DNA of 64,000 bases from Alsobacter soli (GTDB lineage Bacteria; Pseudomonadota; Alphaproteobacteria; Rhizobiales; Beijerinckiaceae), in contig CAMCXA010000002.1 of NCBI GenBank assembly GCA_945883115.1, positions 1-64,000 on the forward strand, in the 5' to 3' direction. The notes under the pieces are model-generated. The model was not told where the DNA came from and ran no database searches. It saw only the letters and a program-made list of their open reading frames with translations. The position numbers and the translations under genes were made by a program. Positions 18,668 to 27,527 of this stretch are shown here, piece after piece (position 1 is the first letter of the stretch; every line of letters starts with the position of its first letter).

Positions 18668-19491
18668 CGGATAGAAAGCTTCATCTGACGGTTTACATCT
18701 TTGTAAAGCAGATAACGGAAACGTCCCGGCCCTCCCGCATAGCATGCCTGCGGACAAAAAGCGCGCAGCCACATAAAATCACCCGCTTCAACCTCAACCC
18801 AATCCTGATTGAGTCGATATACCGCCTTACCCTCTAGAACATAAAGCCCATGCTCCATAACATGTGTTTCCGCAAATGGAATGACTCCGCCGGGCTCAAA
18901 GGTGACGATGGTTACATGCATGTCATGACGAATATCTGACGGATCAACAAATCGCGTTGTTGCCCAAACCCCATTCGTATCTGGCATGGATATTGGCAAA
19001 ATTTCCTGCTCATTAACGACGAAAGCGGTAGGCAGGTCGATACCAGGAACGGCCTCATAAGCCTTCCGAATCCAATGGAAACGAGCAGGTTCGATGCTTG
19101 TATTTTTCAGACTCCATTGAGCGCTGGGTGGAATAAAGGCATAGCTGCCAGCGCGCATCTCATGAGTTTTTCCAAGGAGAGTTAATATGAAAGTGCCCTC
19201 GACAACAAACAATACAGCTTCGGCGTTGGGGTCCGGTTCTGGCGTCTCACTGCCCCCGCTAGGAGCAACTTCCATAAGATATTGAGAAAATGTCTCGGCA
19301 AATCCCGAAAGTGGACGCGCAATAATCCAGGCACGGGTTTTGTCCCAGAAGGGGAGATAACTAGTCACGATATCACGCATGACGCCCCGCGGGATAAACG
19401 CGTAGGCTTCCTTGAAAACGGCACGGTCTGTCAGCAGCTGCGTCTGACTGGGTAATCCACCATGTTGCGCATAATAGGATGGGGTTCTCAT
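18664..19491 (-). CDS. allE: (S)-ureidoglycine aminohydrolase, bicupin
   Basis: The protein is 275 aa. It begins MRTPSYYAQHGGLPSQTQLLTDRAVF, very close to AllE/UGHY of other bacteria. The first cupin is about 70-150 (VEGTFILTLLGKTHEMRAGSY as its core), the second about 190-260, with the manganese site residues in FAETHVMEHGLYVLEGKAVYR (E, H, H pattern). It releases ammonia from ureidoglycine to give ureidoglycolate (EC 3.5.3.26), feeding AllA. No allantoinase or allantoate amidohydrolase is in the window. Confidence 0.94.
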   Translation of the reverse strand: MRTPSYYAQHGGLPSQTQLLTDRAVFKEAYAFIPRGVMRDIVTSYLPFWDKTRAWIIARPLSGFAETFSQYLMEVAPSGGSETPEPDPNAEAVLFVVEGTFILTLLGKTHEMRAGSYAFIPPSAQWSLKNTSIEPARFHWIRKAYEAVPGIDLPTAFVVNEQEILPISMPDTNGVWATTRFVDPSDIRHDMHVTIVTFEPGGVIPFAETHVMEHGLYVLEGKAVYRLNQDWVEVEAGDFMWLRAFCPQACYAGGPGRFRYLLYKDVNRQMKLSIR

Positions 19492-19648
19492 GAAATCACC
19501 TTTCGCTAGCCAGAATTGCTACTTACGGTGATTATAGCGGCATAGTTAGGTTCTCGCATCAAATTTGCTCCCAATGACCGGAAGGCGGAGAAAATTACCG
19601 TCAATCCCGGCCATTGATTTCACGAGAAATTCGTAAAAAAGTGCGGCG

Positions 19649-20647
19649 TTAAACTACAACGACAACTTCCGCTCTACTCTGCATCGATTTGACACAAGCA
19701 TCAGCAAGCTCAAGTGCCTTCAACCCATCAAGACCAGACGGTGAGATCGGGCTTCCAGTTTCGATAGCTGTTACAAAACTCTGCAATTCAGAGCGATAAG
19801 CATCTGCGTATCGCTCCATGAAGAAATTCAGCAGCGGAGCTTCACGATACCCGTCGACATTTGCAAGGGTTACCGTGTTTGTATGAATGTTCGCAGCACT
19901 AACAGCTCCTTTTGATCCATGAATCTCAATGCGTTGATCGTAGCCGTAAGTAGCACGGCGGGAATTCGTTATCACGACGATTTTGCCTGACTTTGACCGC
20001 AACGTGGCCGTTGCGGTATCAACATCACCGGCCTCACCGATCGCGCTGTCAACGAGAACCGAACCGGTCGCCGAAACCGAAACAATTTCCTCTCCGTTTA
20101 GGAGAAAACGGGCAAGATCAAGATCGTGAATCATCATGTCACGGAATAGGCCGCCAGAGCGCTTGATATACTCAAGTGGCGGAGGACCAGGATCACGTGA
20201 TACAATTTGGACTAGTTCGACAGTGCCAACATCGCCAGCATCAATGCGGTGGCGAGCAGCGGCAAAGTTGGTATCAAACCGACGATTAAATCCGATCATC
20301 AGCTTTGTTTTTGTTGCTTCAACAACTTTCAGGCAAGCACGAACACGTTCAGCAGAGAGGTCAACGGGCTTTTCGCAGAAAATCGCCTTACCAGCTTTAG
20401 CTGCAAGCTCTATCTGATCAGCATGCATATCCGTTGGTGTGCAGATTAAAACAGCATGAATTGATTTATCGGCCAAAATCTCATCAACGGAAGCGCGACG
20501 AGCACCTGACATCTTCACAATATGTTCAGCAGCAGCATCGACCGGGTCATAAACTGCCGTAAGTTTAGCACCCGGAATTCCTAGGATTGCGGTTGCGTGA
20601 GTTTTGCCAATTCGGCCAGCGCCGAGAAGACCGAAGGAAATTGTCAT
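19649..20647 (-). CDS. Gfo/Idh/MocA oxidoreductase, inositol 2-dehydrogenase-like
   Basis: The protein is 332 aa. The Rossmann motif is GLLGAGRIGKTHA (6-18), the catalytic Lys is in FCEKPVDLS, and GGLFRDMMIHDLDLARF matches the IolG subgroup with its Asp and His catalytic residues. It probably oxidises an inositol isomer or a related cyclitol or sugar with NAD. The start at MTISFG follows a purine-rich AGAGGGTC site. It is downstream of the sugar-type ABC transporter genes on the same strand, and an IolC-type kinase is found at 35.8-37.7 kb. Confidence 0.85.
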   Translation of the reverse strand: MTISFGLLGAGRIGKTHATAILGIPGAKLTAVYDPVDAAAEHIVKMSGARRASVDEILADKSIHAVLICTPTDMHADQIELAAKAGKAIFCEKPVDLSAERVRACLKVVEATKTKLMIGFNRRFDTNFAAARHRIDAGDVGTVELVQIVSRDPGPPPLEYIKRSGGLFRDMMIHDLDLARFLLNGEEIVSVSATGSVLVDSAIGEAGDVDTATATLRSKSGKIVVITNSRRATYGYDQRIEIHGSKGAVSAANIHTNTVTLANVDGYREAPLLNFFMERYADAYRSELQSFVTAIETGSPISPSGLDGLKALELADACVKSMQSRAEVVVVV

Positions 20648-20792
20648 GAAGCAGACCCTCTTTTTTATTGAACCATTTAGAATTTTTAGAAACAAACCCC
20701 ACATCAAATACCATTTGAATCTCAGTGCGTCACTGATTTGGCATCCACAACCCACGGGCTGCCAATACTCCGAGCTTAAGTTTCACTGACGC

Positions 20793-21851
20793 TCACGCTG
20801 TCTTATTCGAGGTTTCAGCCGCCGAGGGGACAGATGCCTTCGCATGGGGCGTGCGGTAACGAACACGCTGGGCATCAATAAACATGGCCAACATGATAAT
20901 TAGGCCTTGAATAACCTTGACCCAAAACACGGAAACTCTCATGAGATTTAGGCCCCGATCAATCGTCGATAACAAAAGAACACCGCCAAGAGCACCAAGC
21001 ATTGTTCCACGTCCACCCTGTAGACTGATGCCACCGATAACCGCTGCCGCCATGACCGTGAATATATATCCATCGCCGAGGTTGACCTGAATCGAACCAA
21101 CTCGACCGGCAAGCATCCAACCCGCGAGCGCAGCCAATACACCACTCATCACATAGACCTGCCGAATTCGACGATCTGCATCAATACCCGAGGCGATCGC
21201 AGCATTCCTATTGCCCCCGATTGCGTAGAGCTCACGCCCGAACCGGCGGTGATTTAAAATGATATGACCAACTCCAAAAACCGCAGCAGTAGCGACAACG
21301 GCAAGCGGGATTCGAGCAACATCAGGGATTTCAAAAAGCGCTTCGTGACCTAACCAAAAATAGACATCAGCAGGCTCAAAGTTCAATCCGCTAATTGGCT
21401 TGCCCTGAGTAAAAGCCATCATCAGGCCTCTTAGAATAAGTAGCATTGCAAGCGTCACAATGAAGTTATTCATTTTGCCAACAGTGATCAAAAATCCGAC
21501 AACATAGCCAATTAGCGCACCAGTCAGCAGAATAGTGATAATTGCCAGATAGGGATTTAGCATAATGCCTCCGCCCCAATAAGGGGGCGTTGCAGGGACG
21601 ATCAAAAACATGCCGAATAGGGCTGTGACCCCTAGCGTCGACTCGGAGGAGAGATCAAAATTTCCCGTGATCAGGACAAACGTCTGACCAACAACCAAAA
21701 TTCCCAGAACCGCCGCAGCCGTAAGGATATTCGTTATATTCGTCGATGTAAGAAATACAGGTGACTGAAACACGAAGAACACAAAAACAACGACGAGAAT
21801 TACCCAAATCAAATGATCAAGCAAAGTCGGAATGTATTTAGACGCCTGCAT
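20793..21851 (-). CDS. Sugar-type ABC transporter permease (RbsC family)
   Basis: The protein is 352 aa with about nine hydrophobic segments. It has the RbsC/BPD-2 signatures GQTFVLITGNFDLSSESTLG near 55-75 and AVIGGISLQGGRGTMLGA near 280. GGNRNAAIASGID is the coupling-helix region. It forms the inner-membrane channel for the ATPase encoded upstream, whose gene overlaps it. The ATG for MQASKY is taken as start. Confidence 0.92.
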   Translation of the reverse strand: MQASKYIPTLLDHLIWVILVVVFVFFVFQSPVFLTSTNITNILTAAAVLGILVVGQTFVLITGNFDLSSESTLGVTALFGMFLIVPATPPYWGGGIMLNPYLAIITILLTGALIGYVVGFLITVGKMNNFIVTLAMLLILRGLMMAFTQGKPISGLNFEPADVYFWLGHEALFEIPDVARIPLAVVATAAVFGVGHIILNHRRFGRELYAIGGNRNAAIASGIDADRRIRQVYVMSGVLAALAGWMLAGRVGSIQVNLGDGYIFTVMAAAVIGGISLQGGRGTMLGALGGVLLLSTIDRGLNLMRVSVFWVKVIQGLIIMLAMFIDAQRVRYRTPHAKASVPSAAETSNKTA

Positions 21852-23370
21852 TGATTGTCTCCACGGTCTCGCCTTCAATAGCGGCCAGTAATATTGCGGT
21901 AGTTATCTTATCCCTATCTTTTCGGAATTCCCGAATGATCGTGCCGCGATAGAACACAACGATTCTGTCACAAATATCCATCAACTCGCTGAGTTCATCA
22001 GAAACAACAGCTACAGCAACACCGCGCTTGCTCAAATCATCAACAATCCGAAGTAACTCAACCTTCGCCTGAACATCCACACCTTGAGTAGGTTCATCAA
22101 GAATAAGCATTTTTGGTTCGGTAGCGGCAAGTTTTGCGACAACAACCTTTTGCTGGTTGCCGCCGCTAAGATTTTCAACCGCTGTGCTCATTGACGGAGT
22201 CTTGATGCCCAGAACATCGATATAATCCTGAACAAGTTTTTTCTCTTTAGCACTGTTGATCAGCCCAAAGAGCGGTTCCAGTCGTTCAAGCACCGAAAGC
22301 GATACATTGTCGCGAACACTCCGAATTCCAATAATACCAAGGCCGTGACGATCTCTCGGAAGATAAGCCAAGCCTTGCTGAAGAGCAGCAATGGGGCTTC
22401 CGTGACGATAAGGAACGGAATTGAGTGTGACCTTGCCCTCACCGAGCGTCTCCAGTCCGAAAAGGCCGCGCGCCAGTTCGCCGGGCCCACTGCCTTCAAG
22501 TCCCGTGAGACCTACGACCTCACCACCATGGAACGTCAAATTGACTTCGGAATAGGCACCCGGTCGCGTTAGTCCCTTAACCTCGAGAACTGCGCCGCCA
22601 ATCGAACTACCTTCCCTCTTGTAGCGCTCGACATCTGCACCACTAATCAATCGTATCAGCTCTGGCTGAGTGATGTCTTTGACTGGCGAAGACCCCGCTA
22701 CAGTGCCGTTGCGCATTACAGTTACGTGATCAGCAACTTCAAATATTTCCTCGAGATAGTGTGAAATATAGATGAAAGACGCACCGCGCTCACGCTGTCT
22801 TCGAACAAATTCAAATAATTTTGCTACGTCATGTTTTGGCAAAGGAGCCGTGGGTTCATCGAGAATAATCACACTTGCATCGGCAAACAGTGCCCGCGCA
22901 ATTTCTATCATCTGCCGCTCGGCAACAGTCGTCTCTTCCATCAACCGGGTGACGTCAATATCAATATCGAACTGACCAAGCCGATCACTGGCGTCGCGTT
23001 TCATTTTCTTCCAGTCAACGAAACCGAATTGTCCCACCGGCAGCATACCGCTGTAGACATTTTCAGCAATGCTTAAGCCTGGAACAAATTTCGCGTGCTG
23101 GGCGACAAGGGCAATACCAGCCTCTTTTGCCCGCGCCGTATTCAAATTTTCGTATTGAGTGCCCCTGATGCGGATTGATCCGGAGTCAGGAGTGTATAAC
23201 CCTGTCAGAACATGCATCAGAGTTGATTTTCCTGCGCCATTTTTACCTAACAACGCATGAATCTGGCCAGATTTGACAGAAAAAGAAACTGAATCAAGGG
23301 CTCTCACGCCAGGAAAAACCTTGACGATATCAACCATGTCAACCACAGGCGTGGAAACGGCATCATCCAT
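21838..23370 (-). CDS. Sugar-type ABC transporter ATPase with two nucleotide-binding domains (RbsA family)
   Basis: The protein is 510 aa with two fused ABC domains. The first has Walker A GKNGAGKST near 38-46 and Walker B VIILDEPTAPL. The second has an altered A site and signature LSGGNQQKVVVAKL followed by MLILDEPTQGVDVQ, as in RbsA and MglA. It powers uptake of a sugar, polyol or similar small molecule. It sits between the binding-protein and permease genes of one minus-strand operon. Confidence 0.93.
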   Translation of the reverse strand: MDDAVSTPVVDMVDIVKVFPGVRALDSVSFSVKSGQIHALLGKNGAGKSTLMHVLTGLYTPDSGSIRIRGTQYENLNTARAKEAGIALVAQHAKFVPGLSIAENVYSGMLPVGQFGFVDWKKMKRDASDRLGQFDIDIDVTRLMEETTVAERQMIEIARALFADASVIILDEPTAPLPKHDVAKLFEFVRRQRERGASFIYISHYLEEIFEVADHVTVMRNGTVAGSSPVKDITQPELIRLISGADVERYKREGSSIGGAVLEVKGLTRPGAYSEVNLTFHGGEVVGLTGLEGSGPGELARGLFGLETLGEGKVTLNSVPYRHGSPIAALQQGLAYLPRDRHGLGIIGIRSVRDNVSLSVLERLEPLFGLINSAKEKKLVQDYIDVLGIKTPSMSTAVENLSGGNQQKVVVAKLAATEPKMLILDEPTQGVDVQAKVELLRIVDDLSKRGVAVAVVSDELSELMDICDRIVVFYRGTIIREFRKDRDKITTAILLAAIEGETVETINAGV

Positions 23371-23465
23371 TCCTGCTCTCCATCCTGTTCATATTTTGAG
23401 TTTAGAGGTGCGGCTTCGAACCATCAAAACCGCACCTCCGCATTTAAGTTTTCAGAAGATGTGGA

Positions 23466-24512
23466 TCAACCGCCATTCTTCTTTTCAATATTACCCCAAA
23501 GACGCTCATCGTTCATGTTAGACTTGTTGATTGGCGTGGTGGAGAGGAAGAGCTGCATGCCAACGTCCGACTTCTCGACGCGAGCAGGGGACCATAGTGT
23601 GCCGTCCTTTTTTACTTCGCCTGGTGCGATTGTTTCGCCCTTCAGTTTCTTCTCAATGAAGTCAACTGCAAGCATTCCAAAATCAGGAATCGGCTGGTTA
23701 GAGGCGTGATCGAACTTGTTAGCACGCATCAACTCAAGTGCCGAGAGACAAGCATCAACGCTAGCCAGGAAGATGTGCCCCTTCTGACCAGACTCAGCAC
23801 CCTTTCCGAGTTCTTTCAAAGTCTGCACAGTGCCTTCAGAGTAAACGCAATCCGAGTGCATGTAGATACCGTCGAGATCTGCTTCCGCTGAGGCAACGTC
23901 ACGGACAATATCAACGCCCTTTGGAGCATCCCAATCACCCACCTTGGTGATCACCGTGATGCCAGGATTCTTTTTAATAACGTCATTGAAACCAGCACCG
24001 CGCAACTGGGCAACATTCTGGCCGAGATTACCCGTGATTTCCAGAACTTTACCCTTTGCGGAGCCATGACGCTCCTTCAGGAAAGCAACCATTGCCTCTC
24101 CAGCTTGCTTGCCCGCAAGATAATTATCGGACAGAACAACCATATCGATTTCACAGCCGGATGGCGAACGATCAATCGTGTAGAAAGGAATTTTTGCTGC
24201 CTTTGCCGCTTTAACGGCCTGACAAATACCCGCGCTGTCATCTGGAACAGCGACAATGGCATCTACCTTTTGAGCGATGAAGTCATTGATGTCGTTGAGT
24301 TGCTTCTGAGCATCACCCCCGGACGTAATGGTCAACACTTCCCAGCCCTTCGCCTTAGCGCCGTTCACGAGACCAGCCTGAATCTGACCTTGCCCACCCA
24401 GAAGAGCAGGAGCTGAATAACCAATAACAACTTTTCCAGCCGCAAACGCTGGAACGCACAAAGCTACTTCAATCAGAGCAGCAAGCAAGAGCCCATTTCT
24501 CAAGACTTTCAT
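23466..24512 (-). CDS. Periplasmic sugar-binding protein of ABC transporter (peripla_BP_4 family)
   Basis: The protein is 348 aa with a signal peptide (MKVLRNGLLLAALIEVAL, cleavage after AFA). The ribose/galactose-binding fold is shown by DAQKQLNDINDFIAQKVDAIVAVPDD, FYTIDRSPSG and LEITGNLGQNVAQLRGAGF. The start is fixed by the signal peptide and a GGAGGATAAC ribosome site; upstream in-frame sequence is the repeat-array promoter. Ligand may be an inositol, ureide or branched sugar, judging by the operon and neighbours; sequence alone does not tell. Confidence 0.9.
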   Translation of the reverse strand: MKVLRNGLLLAALIEVALCVPAFAAGKVVIGYSAPALLGGQGQIQAGLVNGAKAKGWEVLTITSGGDAQKQLNDINDFIAQKVDAIVAVPDDSAGICQAVKAAKAAKIPFYTIDRSPSGCEIDMVVLSDNYLAGKQAGEAMVAFLKERHGSAKGKVLEITGNLGQNVAQLRGAGFNDVIKKNPGITVITKVGDWDAPKGVDIVRDVASAEADLDGIYMHSDCVYSEGTVQTLKELGKGAESGQKGHIFLASVDACLSALELMRANKFDHASNQPIPDFGMLAVDFIEKKLKGETIAPGEVKKDGTLWSPARVEKSDVGMQLFLSTTPINKSNMNDERLWGNIEKKNGG

Positions 24513-24580
24513 ACCGTTATCCTCCCAAATTTTAGCCCGAATTTTTCCGGGGTGATATAATGTTACCGGTTCCAACAATT

Positions 24581-24640
24581 TATGCAACGATATTTGCGAA
24601 GATAATTGCAATGATAATTGCAATTTTAGTGCAAGGAGCA
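24581..24640. promoter_or_regulatory. Five tandem 12-bp operator-like repeats
   Basis: The 60 bases divide into five units of 12: TATGCAACGATA, TTTGCGAAGATA, ATTGCAATGATA, ATTGCAATTTTA, GTGCAAGGAGCA. The core is TTGCAA plus GATA; ATTGCAAT in units 3 and 4 is a perfect palindrome. The array lies 69-128 bases upstream of the ABC binding-protein start (minus) and about 97-156 bases upstream of the divergent RpiR gene (plus). A binding array for that RpiR protein or another sugar-responsive factor is likely. Confidence 0.6.
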
Positions 24641-24736
24641 ATAATATTATCCTAATAAAAGCATTGGAGAGCTTGTGGACGTTTAACTTGAGCCATAGCT
24701 AAAAAACCGTACTCCGTTTGGCAAAATGGTCTCTAC

Positions 24737-25699
24737 ATGAAGAAAAACAGATCCGGTGCATCTTCGACAGCTTCCTCAGATCCACAGGCAAAAGCAGGCT
24801 GCCTCAATGCGACTCCTAGCCGCTATGAGGAAATTGTGAACATGATTTCTGCAGATTACAGCCGTCTATCGGCGGGGTTCCAGAAAATTGCTCGTTTTTT
24901 TACGCAGAACCCGAATGTGATCGCACTGGAATCAATTAGTGCGATTGCCCGGCAATGCGGTGTCCACCCCTCTAGCCTGGTACGCTTCGCCCAGAGTTTT
25001 GGATTTTCCGGTTTCAAACCGTTGCAAGCTGTTTTTCAAACACGTTTATCAACGGCCGCGCCGGGGTTTCGCGATCGAATCCACGCGCTCGAAAATGAAC
25101 TGTCGCAGAATACTGATAGCGGAAATATTGGGTATTTGAAGGCAATCGTCGTACGCGATATGGCTGCGCTCCAGCATCTTCTGGACAACACCCTTGAGGA
25201 TCAACTCTCGATGGCCGCAAAACTTCTTGCGGAGGCTGATACGATATATGTGGCTGGACACCTCGGCGCGGAGCCTGTCGGCGTTTTGTTGCGCTATCTC
25301 ATGACAATGCTGAAACGCCGAGTTGTATTGCTCGATCCGGCCGATGGATTGGCAACAGAAATGGCCCGCACGATGCGGCAAAGCGATATTCTAGTTGCAA
25401 TCTCCTTTCGTCACTACGCGAAAGAAGTTGTAATGATCGTCGATAATGCCACTGAAGCGTCCGTGAATGTCATTGCCATCACAGATAGCCAATTGTCACC
25501 AATTGCTAAGGGGGCAAAAGTTCTCTTCACAATTCCCGAGGAAGAATATTCGTTTTCACGCTCTAGAGCAGCAGCTATGTGCCTTGTGCAGGCTCTTGCG
25601 GTTGCAACGGCCGCAATGCTCCAACCAACCCGGACCGACGCACCTCGGATTCCGACCGTAAGCGAAATTGAACAAACACGGTCAAAACGAAAAGCCTAA
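24737..25699 (+). CDS. RpiR/MurR-family transcriptional regulator (HTH plus SIS domain)
   Basis: The protein is 320 aa. A 30-residue polar N-terminal extension precedes the HTH_6 domain (about 35-110), with ALESISAIARQCGVHPSSLV and FAQSFGFSGFKPLQ. The SIS domain (about 150-290) binds a sugar phosphate; SDILVAISFRHYAKEVV replaces the usual SxSGxS by SFRHY, so ligand contacts differ from standard members. It is divergent from the ABC operon and followed after 46 bases by an SDR gene. It probably controls the ABC operon and the aldolase genes (inference). Confidence 0.9.
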   Translation: MKKNRSGASSTASSDPQAKAGCLNATPSRYEEIVNMISADYSRLSAGFQKIARFFTQNPNVIALESISAIARQCGVHPSSLVRFAQSFGFSGFKPLQAVFQTRLSTAAPGFRDRIHALENELSQNTDSGNIGYLKAIVVRDMAALQHLLDNTLEDQLSMAAKLLAEADTIYVAGHLGAEPVGVLLRYLMTMLKRRVVLLDPADGLATEMARTMRQSDILVAISFRHYAKEVVMIVDNATEASVNVIAITDSQLSPIAKGAKVLFTIPEEEYSFSRSRAAAMCLVQALAVATAAMLQPTRTDAPRIPTVSEIEQTRSKRKA

Positions 25700-25745
25700 T
25701 TTCTAGCCCAACCATCCAACCTCTTAACAGCAGGAGTACTAAAAC

Positions 25746-26558
25746 ATGGCGCAATTCAACGGCAAAGTTGCAATCGTTACCGGATCAACACAGGGGCTTG
25801 GTAAAGCCGTTGCTCGCTTATTAGCCGAACGTGGCGCAGCAGGAATCGTGATCTGCGGCCGAAACAAGGCACGCGGAGAAGCTACAGCCAAAGAGATTAC
25901 TGCCGCTTACGGTACAAAAACGATTTTTGTGCCGACTGAACAATCCAAGATCGAAGACTGCAAGAACATAATCTCAACGGCAGACAAAATATTTGGTCGG
26001 ATTGATACCCTGATAAATTGCGCGGCAATCACCAATCGTGGCACTATTTTGAACACGACTCCGGAATTGTTCGATGCCATGTTCGATACCAATGTACGTG
26101 GCCCGTTCTTCCTCATCCAAGAGACGCTCAAGGTGATGATCCGGGAGAAGATCGAAGGGACAATAGTAAATATAGGCTCAATGTCAGCTAAAGCAGGTCA
26201 ACCATTCCTGACGGCTTACTGTTCCTCGAAAGGCGCACTGGCCACACTCACTGAGAATATCGCCTTCTCGGTTTTACGGAATCGGATTCGGGTCAATGGT
26301 TTGAATATTGGCTGGATGGCGTCAGAAGGTGAGCATCTCATTCAGCAGAGCGACGGTAACCCTCCCGACTGGCTCGAAAAGGCAGCAACACAACAGCCCT
26401 TTGGTCGGCTGATCGACCCGAACGAAGTCGCCCGCGCGGTTGCCTTCCTCGCCTCGAGCGAATCAGGATTGATGACCGGCGCTAACGTCAATTACGACCA
26501 GTCAGTTTGGGGGGCCTATGAAGGCTCGCCGCACCCATCCAAGGCAATGACGCTCTAA
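25746..26558 (+). CDS. Short-chain dehydrogenase/reductase
   Basis: The protein is 270 aa. It has TGSTQGLGKAVARLLAE at the cofactor site, the NCA variant of NNAG (LINCAAIT), catalytic Ser in VNIGSMSAK and YCSSKGALATL as the YxxxK motif. CGRNKARGEAT points to NADP preference by its Arg/Lys residues after strand 2. A sugar or sugar-acid oxidoreductase role is likely from the surrounding genes. A GGAG ribosome site precedes the ATG. It converges with the next gene, overlapping by four bases. Confidence 0.9.
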   Translation: MAQFNGKVAIVTGSTQGLGKAVARLLAERGAAGIVICGRNKARGEATAKEITAAYGTKTIFVPTEQSKIEDCKNIISTADKIFGRIDTLINCAAITNRGTILNTTPELFDAMFDTNVRGPFFLIQETLKVMIREKIEGTIVNIGSMSAKAGQPFLTAYCSSKGALATLTENIAFSVLRNRIRVNGLNIGWMASEGEHLIQQSDGNPPDWLEKAATQQPFGRLIDPNEVARAVAFLASSESGLMTGANVNYDQSVWGAYEGSPHPSKAMTL

Positions 26559-27526
26559 CGGCCAAAGCCTATTGCAGCACGATTGACAACGAGGGACGGA
26601 TCAAGCCGTCCCTCAAAATAATCCAACACATTCCGAACTGACATAACCGCCATACGAATAGCAGCTTCAGCTGTGAGGGACGCGGTATGTGGTGACACTA
26701 AAACATCGTCACGATCAAAAAGCGGATGATGGGCGGATGGAGGTTCTTCAGAAAAAACGTCAAGGCCAGCTCCAGCCAAAAGTCCCGAATCGAGCGCCGT
26801 AGCTAGCGCCGCCTCATCAATGAGACTTCCGCGGGCAGTATTCACAATCAATGCAGAACGCTTCATTCCGGCAAGCTGGGATGAGCCGATCAGCGGTGCC
26901 TCTCCGGTTCTTGGCGCATGCAAAGTGATGATATCCGCACGAGAAAGTCCATCCATCAGCGACTCAACCGGTTCAGCCCCGGCAGTTCGAATAGTCTCTG
27001 GTGCCAGACCAGGATCATAGGCAAGAATTGTCATGCCAAAGCCCGACGCCATTCGCGCAACATGGTGACCAATCCGGCCAAACCCAACGATCAGCAATAT
27101 CTTCCCATCGAGTTCAGTAGAATCGAAACGGTTGCGTCGATCCCATTTTCCGTCACGTGTTGCTCCATCAAAGATACGAATCTTTTTGGCGAGCGCGAGA
27201 ATCAACATCATTGCGTGCTCAGCCACCGGTCGCGAGTTTACATCACCAACAATGGCGAGTGGTATGCGGCGTATATTCAACGCCGAGACATCAACTGCGT
27301 CATAACCGACCCCATGACGCGAGACGATCTTGAGTTTTGTTGCTTTACCGATAGTTTCCGCGGGAACAGGCTGAGTGCGAACAACGAGCCCATCAGCTTT
27401 TTGGATCAGGCCCGCATAGGACTCATGTGAAATTTCTGGGACATAATCATAAGTCACGCCCTTGGCATCCCTGATCAACGCCAGTCCAGCATCATGAATT
27501 TTCCCTGCGATGAGCAGATGCGGCAT
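26555..27526 (-). CDS. D-2-hydroxyacid dehydrogenase (phosphoglycerate dehydrogenase-like)
   Basis: The protein is 323 aa. The NAD site is VGFGRIGHHVA; catalytic residues are Arg in NTARGSLID, Glu in DVFSEEPP and His in VSPHTAS. SRHGVGYDAVDV is the substrate loop. It lacks the regulatory ACT domain of true biosynthetic SerA, so a catabolic 2-oxoacid reductase / 2-hydroxyacid dehydrogenase is preferred. It lies one base after the aldolase gene (27528-28358), thus in its operon, and may reduce or oxidise the aldolase-related 2-oxo acid. Confidence 0.9.
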   Translation of the reverse strand: MPHLLIAGKIHDAGLALIRDAKGVTYDYVPEISHESYAGLIQKADGLVVRTQPVPAETIGKATKLKIVSRHGVGYDAVDVSALNIRRIPLAIVGDVNSRPVAEHAMMLILALAKKIRIFDGATRDGKWDRRNRFDSTELDGKILLIVGFGRIGHHVARMASGFGMTILAYDPGLAPETIRTAGAEPVESLMDGLSRADIITLHAPRTGEAPLIGSSQLAGMKRSALIVNTARGSLIDEAALATALDSGLLAGAGLDVFSEEPPSAHHPLFDRDDVLVSPHTASLTAEAAIRMAVMSVRNVLDYFEGRLDPSLVVNRAAIGFGR

Positions 27527-27527
27527 C

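Noticed and set aside
24581-24640. CRISPR-like array
   Set aside because: The 12-base units are contiguous with no spacers and degenerate; it is better explained as an operator array.
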